A program made the position numbers and the translations under genes. The notes beneath the pieces were generated by a model. The model worked only from the letters and a program-made list of their open reading frames with translations, did not search any database and had not been told where the DNA came from. A stretch of DNA of 64,000 bases, taken from contig JBAJFG010000495.1 of the NCBI GenBank assembly GCA_037903475.1, forward strand, positions 1 through 64,000, read 5' to 3'. The DNA comes from Ancylostoma caninum. Its lineage: Eukaryota > Nematoda > Chromadorea > Rhabditida > Ancylostomatidae. This document shows, piece by piece, positions 49,300-60,489 of this stretch. Numbering within the stretch: position 1 is the first letter of the stretch; each line of letters opens with the position of its first letter.

Positions 49300-52200
49300 T
49301 CAAAAACCCAGTATTCGGGTAGGCGATCTTTCAACGTGCTTTAGTGTGAAGCAACCTCACTAAAAATACGGAAACCAAGGTGTCTGCCGTCGGCAAAAAC
49401 GGGATTGGTGGGTGTGTCAAGTTCTCAGGGACTTTTCCTATGACATGAAACACTTAAAAACATCCTCGAGATACGTCAAAGAAGATCCTAGAAAGATGGC
49501 AAACTATTCAATTCGCGAAGAAATTCGTGAGAGCAACCAACAATGAGGCGACAATTTTTTGCTGGTTTCTTATGCATCTACCGTGAGAACCCGAAGCAAA
49601 TCTTGACTTGGGAAGAAAAATTTCAAGAGTGTCGAGAAGAAAAAGCTAATTGAGCCCTGCACTACATGAAGATTGCCTTCACAATTTTTTTAGATGGAAA
49701 TCAAGAATCGGACAGTCGTTAATGTTTTGAAAAGAGTGTATAAACGAGCAGTCTTTGGAAAAAGTGAGGGATATTGATACTAATGAGAGCAGAACCCATT
49801 ACTAGCTAAATGCTATTCAAGGCTAGCTAATGGCTATTCGTACAAATCAAATGAGCGAAATAATCACACCCTTTCTGATATTTTTGTTGAACTAATCTTT
49901 GCCTTTTCTTCTCTCCATAGTTGGAACATAATCAGTATAAGGATTAGATGGGTAAAGAGATGAGAACGAGCACTAGGCTATTAATACATACGTGCAGATG
50001 TGAAAGAGAATTCTAAAAAAGAGCTCATAAAGGTAGTTCCCCAGCCACCACAGACCATAGTCATTTCATGAAATGAAAACAGCTCGATTGAACAAGGATA
50101 ACTTAAAATAAGTACCAAATTATCCAGCGTCAACAAATTTCTAAATGTCATAGACTAAAATAGACTCCAACAAGCGGTTCTCACCTGTAGCGGAGGTGAT
50201 GCTAAATTATTTTCAAAGCGAAAGCACTTCAAGTACAACTGCAAGTGAATATTCTAGCAGCGAAAATAGCCTAAGCCTTGCAAGCATAGCAAAAATACGA
50301 AGCGAAATCCTGTCAACATCATCAAGCTGGTCAAGTCTTGAGGAAACAATATAAAGAGCGATTTTCTAAAATTTCGTCAAACATTGTCCATACTTTGTAA
50401 TCCTATGAAGTGCTATAAACAAAAATTTTAGTCTCGGAATTTCGAGCACTTTGAATTTTGAAATATTCGAGCTTGGTAATTTTTCATACTCTACGAGTCG
50501 CCGCACATGTCAGCGGTTGAATTTTCTTCAAAATTTCAAAAAAGTGTTGGAATTTTATACGATCTGATCAAAACCATAAGAGGCGACAATTTGAAACGCC
50601 TTTCCTGGCAAATCCTCTACCGAAAATATTGGAAGTAACTCTGGTGGTAACTCATACCCTTCAAATGCGAATGATCCTTTGTAAAATTCTATTTGGGCGT
50701 TATTTATTTTATTTTTTTATTTTTTAAGCCTATCCAGGCTGAAAACGGTTAAGAACATTCTTCAGCAAGTCTCGAGTCAGCAACATTCACACAATTGCAA
50801 CGCATGATATTGGTGCAAAAGTTTTGTCGATTTTCTTTTCGAAAGCCTATAATTTTCCGTAGATGTCGTCTAACAATCGGTTTTGGAAATGAGGTTGTAG
50901 ATCAAATCCTAATTTTCTCAGTAGATTTAATGAGTGTCCAGTTCCGTTAGCAGGCAGGAAAAAAATACCCGGAAATTCACAGACATCGCATTTTCAGTTT
51001 CCCGTTTTTGCGTGATTTTTCAATAAGACCACGAGCAATTTGGCTCCAAACACATTACTTCCACGTAACCTAGGGACCGCTACCAACTCCACTGTCAAGC
51101 TCTGGCTTGACAGTTTCCGCTTTAGAGAAACACAGGCACTTTTTGAAGCATTTTCCTCGCTTCTTCTGGATTTCTTTATGGACGATCCAATCCAAGCTGC
51201 CATTTCAAAGCAGTACAATTAGCGTTTCTCATAGCTATTATTTGGTCTGAAAAGTCGAAGATGTTTCAATAGAAAAACGCTCAAAATGCAAAATGCCCAT
51301 CCTCTGAGCTGCCGAATTCGGCAAAAATTCATGTTTGGGACTTGCTTCGAATTTTGATAATTTTGCCGGTGAATGTTTCACCACCCATCACTTCAGAAAC
51401 TTTGCGGTATGGGCGCCACTTTCCCTGGTTTCAGAGACTCTTGCTATCCAAGAAAAAATCGCCAAACATGCCTACTCAGAAATGGCAGTTAACGATTTCC
51501 CCGCTTCGCAGCTTCCGGTATTTTGAAAACAGGGCAGCAGGGACATGCTCATAAAATAAATAGTAGTCGCTACGATAAGTAAAAATTGTATCGCTTATCA
51601 AGGTTGTAGTTCGGTAAAGTTGTGGAAAAATAAAATCAACGAAAAAAAAAACCTATGAAACTTTGCACCAACCTAATAGATTGTTACATAGGTCTCAGTC
51701 ATCTTCAGACTTGCTTTTCTTCCATTTTTCAATGTTAAGGCAAAAACGCATAGTCATTCTGAAGTGTTTTGCTTGCTAAACAAGAGGGCTGTCACAGGTT
51801 TCTGGATGACTCAGTTCTGCTGGAATTCCAGGCAGTAGAAGTATAATTTCCAGTGAAAACCCATTTTCGGACTTGCGCTATTTCGGTGAGAGGCGAAAAG
51901 GTGGGCTTCCTGTTGACAAAAGGCCTGGGGAATGATTAGAATGTTGAAAAACTTCCAATTTGAGCTTTGAGATATCGAATTTAACCATCTCTGTAAAAGA
52001 TGGAGGGGCTAGGGGCTGCCTAGTTACGGAGCAGACCTGGTCTTGGCCATCAGATCTTTTTCCATTGGGTGGCCTCATTTAGTTGGCTTAGCTGGACTAC
52101 GTATGTATGTATATATTCGGAACGACCTCCAGCAGTTGTTAGACATTGCCTCTTTTACGTGTACAGTGGCAGTGTTTCTGACTAAAGAAGAAACGAAACC

Positions 52201-52910
52201 TCTGTCCAAAACAGGCACTCGATGCATAAGAATTCCTTTTGCTAATTCCTGGATTCCGAGCAAAACTAGATTATCCAGGAAACCATATTTACTGTAAACA
52301 GTTTAAGGAAAGCGTTTAGAATGGTCATAGAGAGACAGACGAAGCAAAAATGGGCAAAAAACGGATAAGTAGAAACCGTGAGAAACTACTTATTTGATAA
52401 CTTGTAGCTTATTGTTTTCGCTGATTTTTTAGCCAATAGTAGTGAACATAAGAGTAAACAAAAGAGTAGACGAGTAATAGATGATTCAACAAAAGGTCTT
52501 ATTGCCTTTCTACCTACTAAGACTACTGAGCCCTCTCACTAAGCACGTTCAATTCGAGCGGAAGCAGCAAAAAAGCGAGTTCAAAGACCTGAGTAAGATA
52601 GATAGAGATTCCATAACACCGAGCGCAGGTTGCTGACAAGGACGGAGACAATGCGCAAGCACCTTATCCGGAGGCGTTCAGAGACCTCGTTTTTACTCTT
52701 TAACAGATATCATAAGAGCATACATAATAACACAAGAAATAAAGATAAAGAAGGCAATGAAATTGTCTCATTGAGATAGCTTCAGGAAATAACTACCATG
52801 GTTCGTGGCAACTCGTGTTCTATTACGTCACATTGTATCAGCTACTTTTCTAGTTATGAAAAAGGTTATTCAACCGAAAATACCGACCTACCCCGAAATG
52901 TCACTAATAG
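49300..52910. other. About 3.6 kb of AT-rich sequence with no recognised gene
   Basis: Small features only: a tggctattc/ctagctaa duplication near 49800-49840, a hairpin gtcaagctctggcttgac at 51096-51113, and short frames without motifs. No transposon ends were recognised. Confidence 0.35.
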
Positions 52911-52916
52911 AATGTA

Positions 52917-54088
52917 CAGTGGCGGCCACATATTTTGCACGACTACGATTTTGCACCACAGAGTTTTTTGCACATCCCAGCCCAAAGGTGAGCAATCAAA
53001 ACCATGTTCGAGTATGCGTTGAGGCTCCATGGGGGCTTCCTTCCTGTTGCTCACCACGGGCACGGAGTGATTTGGAACTGGATTAAAAATTAAAATTTCA
53101 ATTTTGTCGGTTTTCGCAATCTAGATATGAAAGTTTTGTACCTACCAGTGGCGGACGCAGGGGGGGGGGCGGGGGGGGGCGCCCCCGAGAATGGGTCGCC
53201 AAATTTTCGAAATTACTTTACAATACAAATAAAAATCTTGTGTTAGTTTATTTTTAATTGTTTATTTTTATTATTATTTTTAATATATTTTTTATTTATT
53301 GTTTATTATTATAATTAATATTATTATTAATTTTATTTTCCGTCTGGGTCCCCAAAACGGCGGAGACCCCACTTTTCTTCCCACGCCCCCCCCTCCCGCC
53401 CACTTTCTGCGTCCGCCACTGGTACCTACCTATGGAGAAAGATGGAGTGGTGATTCAAATGAGGCACTTTTCTCTATAACATTTTGCTATGGACGTTATT
53501 AGCGTACTCTCCATATAATCTGGAGCCAGGGACAGAAACAAACCGTAAAATTTGCCGAAAATTTCATTTTATTGAAATTCGAGAATAATGCAAGCAATAA
53601 TGTCGGAATTTTCCTGTGATCATTTGAATGACTATTAGTAGCACAAATCGGAGGAAAATCCACAGCCAAAGTGCACGCTTTCTGCTTGTAATCACTATTT
53701 ATCCTTTTTCCCCAATTTCTAAGCCATGTTGACGACCTTTGTTTTTCCCTGAAGTGAAAAACAGCGCATCAAAACTACTATAGCAAAATACGCACTAATA
53801 TCTAGAATAAAACCACATTTTCTCTTGATTGGATGAAATGAAATAAGAGAGAAATGAAACTATTTCTTAAAGTACTGCATTTTCAGCAGTAAATTCAAAG
53901 AAAAGGTGCAATTTCATCCAGAAACAATTACTTCAGTAATAGAGTAGAGGCAAGAAAGAGAACACTATACCTCTTCACACTCTCGAGTATTATCCTAATA
54001 GCTGATCCCAAGATTGAAATACAGATTTTATATTTTCATCATTTGAACGCCCAAAATCGGCAGCGTGTTGAATGTGTGGCCGCCACTG
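52917..54088. mobile_element. TA-flanked 1.17-kb element with 14-bp TIRs, host of a nested MITE
   Basis: Exact 14-base terminal inverted repeats (cagtggcggccaca and complement) are flanked by TA (52915-52916 and 54089-54090). The interior has no recognised transposase. It contains the complete family F element 53146-53421; without it the host is about 0.9 kb. The TA duplication suggests a Tc1/mariner-type non-autonomous element. Confidence 0.75.
53146..53421. mobile_element. Family F hAT-like MITE, complete copy
   Basis: The ends cagtggcggacgcag and ctgcgtccgccactg are perfect 15-base inverted repeats, flanked by an exact 8-base duplication gtacctac (53138-53145 and 53422-53429). The left end is G-rich and the right end C-rich; the centre is AT-rich (tttattgtttattattataa). 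CAGTGGCG-type termini and 8-base duplications are typical of hAT elements. It is non-autonomous, 276 bp. Other copies: 44112, 37255, 2640 and probably 41701. Confidence 0.92.
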
Positions 54089-54099
54089 TATATGATCCA

Positions 54100-56695
54100 A
54101 GTTTTACAAAATACGTCTTGCTAAATAGAGTGAATATGGGAAAACTTCGTAATACGACAGTGGCAAGTTGTAATCTGAAGATAATAGCTCAGGGCATCAG
54201 GTTCGTTTACATTGAAATCGCTCTGAATTCTTTTTGTTTTGTACAACGTTTCAGGCAGTAAGTATTCAGCAACAAAAATTGAGTAACACTCACGACAAAG
54301 CATGAACTCGATGATGGAAAGCATGCAGTGCTACTGCCGGACTATGTAGAGCTTTCACCATTCTAGGAAGGAGACGCCGCGTTAGAAACCCACGCAATTA
54401 GTGGCATACCCCTCCAGCAGGTTAACAGGACCAGCGATCCCTCACTACTCCCCACCCCTCTGTTTGGAACCTCGCTGCCAATAACCGCGCAGCTGCAAAA
54501 ACGCGGAAAAAACTTCGGAATACACGAAAATTGATGAAACAAAAGCCATGTTTCACATACATAATTTTAGATCGACCAGATTTCAGAAACCCATTTCTTT
54601 TTTTTTTCTTGAAAAATTGTTCACAAATCTGAGCATTCTATTTTTTTTAAACAGAATCACTGGATAGTATCGAACTTGATATGGATGCGTGACCCAATTT
54701 GGCATGGATGTTATAATATTGAATGTGACAAATATTTCTCCAGGCATTTTAACACTTAAAAAGGATACCCCAAGAATTGACCTACGAACTGTCAAGGTCA
54801 GGTAACACACACAAGAAGATGTATATAAAGAAAACGAAAAGCGAGCAGAACAAGGGAAATAGTCATGAATTTTCAAGGCTCCGGCTTGCCTCAGTATCCA
54901 TATTATGCTGAGCAATATCACCCATACTACCATTATTTTCCTGTACAAGATCTTGTTTTATTATCTCTCAAAGTTAGCCCAACAAGCTCATACCTGGTAC
55001 AGATTTACCACCCTGGTAAACGTTAAACTTCTAGGTTACCTCACAAGGATTTGTTAGTAACCTCTACACTCAAGATCTCAACTATTTCACTCCATCTTTC
55101 AATTAATTTTTTTTTTCAAATTTCAAAGTAGGCACTCCAACGATTGTGGAATTTTGCGTGAAAATGCCTAAATACTTCACAGAAAAGACTATATAAATTT
55201 ATATCAGATTACTTATGACCATGTAAATAATATTTATTTGTTCAACAGCATAATAAACGCTTGTTGTTTCTTTTTCTTTGTTCTGTGGCCAAAACTTTGC
55301 TTTGCAGAGGCAGAAATATCCGTAGGATAACTCACAACGGGACTGAAATGCCCACAGGGAGCAATTTCCACCTCCTTTGCGTTGTCGACTGGCCTAGGTC
55401 AACTGTATAGCCAGCAATTGCTCAAAACTTAACCAACACAAGGATGATAAGAACATTGATACCTTCTAAAAACTTTTCAAAGAGTCAACGACTCGATTCA
55501 CCCGTCCTGAAAACGAATATTCCTAAAATGAAAACGATAACTTGGCTGACGTCGCAATTCCATAAAAATTCAAAAAAATCTTTAGATGTTTAACAATTAA
55601 CCTCATTTGCACTTCTCAGAGTTGAAATATCCTTGCTATATTGAGTATATTAGCAATTTCACAAATTCTGGGAGTCAATTTTGTTAGACATCGAAGCGAC
55701 AGCCGGCGTTAGCTACACGTTGATCGCGTGCAAGCGGATGAGTGGCTTCGCACCCTCCCGCTGGCAGAGCAGGGAGGTGCGAAGAAAGGTGCGAGGAATT
55801 GGTCCGGGTTTCTAAGGCCTGCCTCCCTTCTAGGAAAAGGTGAGGATTGCTGAGGACATAAAACATCCGAGGAGCGGAGGGTCAGGAGAGCACATAAGAT
55901 TTTCTTCAACAACGCTTACTGGCCTATTTCCCTACACCACACCCTTTTCGACAATACTGGATACAAATTATTTCTCAATCACAACCTCTACAAACGTGTC
56001 GCAATGCAAGAAATTCTTTTACAGATTTTTAGCTCTGATTTTTGGTGTCACTCAAGGCATTAATTTAGTTTGCAGTTTTTTTTTGTTACAAAACTGATGA
56101 AAGAAGTACTTGGCGTTTTCTTTATTTCCTGCACTAAATAGCAGAATGTTTGTAAATATGTCTATGAGATTACCGTGCAATATATACGCAATACTACTGA
56201 GAGAACAAGGCTTTCCATAAAAATGTACCCTAGGTGAGTCCATCATTTCGAAAGTTACCATTGGCCTATACTCGATTTTAGTATAGTTTTTGGAACGAAT
56301 CCATGCACCAGTTCGTAAGCTTTTTTTCAAGTAGAGAAGATTTTTCAAAGTATAATAGAATAAATAAAAATTAGGATACCGCGGAGCATGATTCAGTCGT
56401 AATTTTTCTCACATTCATTTTTCGTAATCTAACTTCACGGAATGCAGTTCATACGGCTGGAAAAGAGCATTCCTTGTAGTCTACAGAAGAGATTTCCTCG
56501 AAGTATTGCGGATTTTGTAGACAAAAATGTATTCTAAAGGCTGCTGCTTCAGTGACATGAGCTCCTGCAAAACTCCGAGCTCGAAAGTACTCTCGTTTTC
56601 CTCTTGATAGTTGAAAGAATCCCGATGAAATACGGGATCCTCGCCGAAAAACACCTGAGCAAACTGTGTGTTCTATTTTCTAGCAACCTACATAT
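54100..56695. other. About 2.6 kb with no recognised gene
   Basis: The minus frame at 54583-54948 has an ATG at 54933 followed by a signal-peptide-like MVVWVILLSIIWIL, but no family or splice sites. A GC-richer patch at 55684-55870 is open in more than one minus frame, with an upstream TTTTATGTCCTCAG, and could be an exon. Neither is assigned. Confidence 0.3.
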
Positions 56696-56699
56696 TAGT

Positions 56700-56921
56700 G
56701 TGTTATTCTGGAAACTGCACTGTTAACTTTTTGGCTTTATGAGTGTACAAGACTGAAGAAATATATCAGACATATTAGTGTCTACAATCCAAAATATTGA
56801 CTGCAGTTAGTCGAACTCCCATAACCTAAAAATTATGAAAGAAAAAAAAACAAAAACTGTTTCTTCAGTCTTGTACACTCATAAAGCCAAAAAGTTAACA
56901 GTGCAGTTTCCAGAATAACAC
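56700..56921. repeat. Perfect 62-bp inverted repeat with a 98-bp spacer
   Basis: Bases 56700-56761 (starting gtgttattctggaaactgca) are the exact complement of 56860-56921. The word catattagtgt occurs just before the left arm (56691) and again in the spacer (56771). Perfect identity over 62 bases means a recent origin, conversion between arms or an assembly join. As RNA it would form a stable hairpin. No other copy is seen in the window. Confidence 0.92.
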
Positions 56922-57709
56922 ACGTTTAAAAATCTAACGTTGAGTCACCCTAACATATCCAGCTGGTATAGATAGGTTTGCGAAGTGTGGGACTATAAAT
57001 TTTCTACCCATATTCTTAGGTAAAACAAATTTTATAACTCTTATACTTTGACGATTAATGCCTTCTCCACTCCGTCACCAATATTCTAGGGAAAGTTTAT
57101 TTCCTGACAAACATCTTTCCGTGATTATTGGCTGTTTATTAACTTTCTAAAAGAACTGCGTAATGGTCTGGTAAACAGGAGAAACCTACGTCCACCAAAC
57201 AAAAAAAAATTGTGTACAATTTTTGGTGGCAGCCGGAGCCTCAGCCCCAATTTCATTCGGTGCGGTTAATTAGATCGAATGCAGCAAGGCGCTGTTGATA
57301 AGGTGAACGTGGGAAAAAAGTAAGCAATCCTAGCCAGTCGTGATGAAGTTGTGTTAACTGGGCGGAGCACCTCCTGCTCTTGATGTTTCAAAGTAAGAAC
57401 CAAAGTGTAAGCAAGAGTATGGGCTATACTATAGCCATACGAAAATAATATGAACTAAAACGAAGAAAATCACTACAAAAGACTTGCCAACCTTTATTTC
57501 TAGGAGAGACCTCAAATGAGGACCGCGAACGAGTTGTTTCGGATGTAAATACCTCAGTGGACGACAAATATCTATGGTAGGACGATGATCGCTGTCGAAT
57601 TGTTCGGGGAGTGTCGCCCCGATCCGCGACAGGGTGGACGACTGGGTAGTATGGCTCATGGGGAGAGGGTCGACTAATAGGTGGACGGTATTCGCAGTAG
57701 AGTCGGCGA

Positions 57710-57823
57710 TTAGACGGACGCATCCTCCGCTGGTTTAGGAGGGAAGACTGCCTTCCAGACTTTTTTCAGGATTCCCTCTCTGCCCAGTCCAAACTGGCGT
57801 CGATTCTCCTCTGTGCTCGTTTC
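57710..57823 (-). CDS. Candidate exon (terminal or trans-spliced) of an unidentified gene
   Basis: On the minus strand an excellent acceptor (TTCTGTTTTTCAG) is followed by an open frame of 37 residues to a TAA at 57710: ETSTEENRRQFGLG, REGILKKVWKAVF, PPKPAEDASV. That would make a convincing last exon. Alternatively, if the acceptor receives a spliced leader, the first ATG (57723) opens a different frame of 77 codons (RPSNRRLYCEYRPPISR..., rich in Pro, Ser and Arg) to a donor-like AAAGGTTGGC near 57492. The region is GC-richer than its surroundings, so some exon is likely. No family is recognised. Confidence 0.35.
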   Translation of the reverse strand, partial: ETSTEENRRQFGLGREGILKKVWKAVFPPKPAEDASV

Positions 57824-58907
57824 CTGAAAAACAGAACTCAGGAGCAGCTCGGCACAATAAAGCACAAAGTAATACGCTTCAAGAACAAATTCTCACATTC
57901 ACAAATAAGCACAATGTCCAAAGAAATGAAAAAGAAACAGTCATCAGATTTTCTAACCAACTAACATTGAATCAAAGGAAAAATATAAGAGATTGCTAGC
58001 TAGGAAAATGTCATGGTGAGGACAGCAGAACAAAGGGATTATCTAAGAATAGAAGTAATAATTAAGTGTGTTTGAAACCCTACAGAAACTCCACTAGGGA
58101 GGGAATAGAAAATTCCGCAGCAGGGGAGAAGTCATTACGAAATTCCACCGGGAAACAAAACTATTCATAAGAATAGAGCCAAAAATCCGCTGCAAAAGGG
58201 GATTGCGCGCGTGGAGACGCAGACAAGCAAACTTATTCGGGAATTTTTCAGGATTTATTTGTTTATTTATTTTCATGCGCTCAAGATGCTCCGGGAAAAG
58301 AGGACAGGTAACAGAATTTTAGGACACAGTAGTATGTACTGTAGAGAGAATGAGTAATTTCACAGCAACCTATACAGCAAAGACACTAATACCTGCGGAA
58401 TAACTGCATTTCTAGGGCGGAAACTTTGGTGCTGTGTCGAAATGGTGCTAGATTACTAAGAGGAGCTGAGAAAAGAACGAAGCACATGAGCAAAACATTT
58501 CAAGCAACCAAACAAGCACAACGGTGACTCAGTATCAGTTGCGCGAATGGGACAAAAGGTGAGAAGAATCTTTCAGCTGTATGAGAATAACCATTCAACT
58601 GAATGTCACGGTCAAAAAGTTTCAATTTATACTTGTCGGAATCTATTCTAACGACTATGAATGCATATTTTTTTAGCACAGCAAACATATGGAACCTGTT
58701 CCGTCGCAGAGTCGTTTATGTTCAAATGTTCACTAGATGAGATGTCAGAATCGAAGAGCGATCACTGGCTTCAGAGAAAATCTATGCATTTACAAACATT
58801 AATGCCCGAATTCTGTTCTCAAGTGTTTTTTTATCCCAGCTAAAACATGATTAGCTGAAAAAGTGCTTTATATAGATACCTAGTGATTTGTTCAAACATG
58901 AAATATA

Positions 58908-59670
58908 TTAGGTTGTTGCGAAAATAATTGCAGTTTCGGGGTATGCCCAACTAAACTTTTCTCTTCTGTCCAATTTCAGCAACTTCAGCCCAGTTTGTGT
59001 AACCCTTTTGTAGAGCTTTCCTTCCTCTTTTGAATGCTGCTTGAACATTCTGGCTAGCTCCTTCCTGAGGATTTTTACGAAGTCGCGAACAAATGATGAG
59101 CCGACGCGATTTTCGGGTGATTATGGTTGATGACTTCAAACTCGAACACTCTTCGTCGGAAGTATGCCTTAATCTTGCATTCGTTTTCGCTTGAAATTGC
59201 CTTCCCAATGGACAGAAAGGTAGAAGTAGGCGAAGTCCTCTTCCTACGATTTTAAACTCAAATTTAACCATGGTTGTGGTCGCGGGATGTCGCTAGACGA
59301 TCAGGCGTTGAGGACAGCCGTGGAACCTGAACCGGATCTTACCATCTGGATGATGAGAGAAGGGGTGGACGCTCACTACACTACTGTTTAAATGCATCTG
59401 ACTGTAAGCAACAGGGTGCGAAAAGTGCGAACGTGAACACCCCATGATCTGACTGACGACCAACGTCTTACCTGGCGTGATATCTTTTCTAAACTAATTT
59501 TTTCGTCCCAAAACGACTGATTTCTAGACCATATAATTACTGTGTATAATGCTCAGTTTCTGTGCGATGAAAAGAAAAGCGAATGGGTATGGGTGGAGAC
59601 GACTTCCCACTTCTAATTTTCCCAAACCAGATCTTCTCTCTCGAGAGGATGTGTCAGGAGTTTGATGGTG
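58908..59670 (+). pseudogene. Mariner-family transposon, decayed copy
   Basis: The left terminus ttaggttgttgcgaaaataa, then ttgcagttt, preceded by TA (58906-58907), is a mariner terminal inverted repeat. Plus-strand fragments in different frames follow transposase order: VDDFKLEHSSSEVC (59126 on; N-terminal helix-turn-helix region), MSLDDQALRTAVEPEPDLTI (59287 on), HDLTDDQRLTWRDIFSKL (59447 on), then SSQND-stop-FLDHI and CDEKKSEW near 59590. At least two frameshifts and several stops break it, and the part after the first catalytic Asp region is lost. The right terminus was not found. Confidence 0.78.
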
Positions 59671-59699
59671 CTGTAAGGGTATGATTGACTGCACCTTTC

Positions 59700-60210
59700 T
59701 AAGACCTAGTCAAACGTTGACAGCAAATTCGTAGTATTGTAATTTCGAGTTGAGATCCGCAAATCCGTCATAGATGCGGTCGGTGAACAACAGCTGGTTT
59801 CCCCCGGCTCCACGGTAGCGTTAAGCCACACATTCCAAAAGTCACCCGGCGAAAACTGACGCAGTAATGCATCGAGGTCCTCACTCAATGCCCTTATTCC
59901 CCAAACCATTATCCTACTGCATATGATTTTTCCGAGCTCCAGATACAATCCTGCGATAGCAGCAGATTGCTGATCTGGAGCATGCTGAAATCGCCTTCCA
60001 AAAGTTTGCGAATTCTTGTGATCTCAGTTTTTGTTATAGAGGCGTGCAATCCTAGCTGTACTGTTGGGGAGGATCTGTCGAATCGAACGATTACTAAACT
60101 GATGGAAATAGTGGTGTTTGAGCCGAGTTACAACACTTTGAACTGAAGGGCCTATTTCGGCAATGTTCGTGTTCTAACTTGTCCAAGCAGGTAGTCAGAA
60201 GAGTGCGAGC
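59700..60210. other. About 0.5 kb with no recognised feature
   Basis: The minus frame at 59706-59948 (80 codons) has no known motif. It could be unrelated DNA to the right of the mariner remnant or its unrecognisable end. Confidence 0.3.
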
Positions 60211-60218
60211 GGATCTAC

Positions 60219-60483
60219 AGTCTGGTAGCACAGAGGTGGCACCTATGTCGATTTTGTCCGCAATAACGACCTCGTCCCGAAGTCGCCCAAATGATCAAAT
60301 TTTTACACTTCTTTGATCAGTATGTGGTGTGATTCCTTCCACTCCGATGTTTCCCTATGTTGTTTCCCTGTTTCTCCCGATGTTTCCCGCCATTTAGTAA
60401 AATCTCCTCCAAGACGCTATCTGCGGACAAAGTCGTAATTGCAGACAAGGTCACCTCAGGTGCCATCTTTGGGCTAACAGACT
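60219..60483. mobile_element. Family G MITE, copy 4 (reverse orientation)
   Basis: The left end cagtctggtagcacagaggt and the right end gccatctttgggctaacaga are imperfect inverted repeats, with TA at the left border and at the right (tata). The inner blocks gtggtgtgattccttccact and gatgtttccc are the complements of those in copies 1-3; gtaattgcagacaaggtc is also shared. Confidence 0.65.
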
Positions 60484-60489
60484 ATACTC

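Noticed and set aside
54583..54948. Frame with a signal-peptide-like N-terminus
   Set aside because: The hydrophobic start is the only feature. No acceptor site, domain or repeated cysteine pattern supports a secreted protein, and AT-rich DNA gives such starts by chance.
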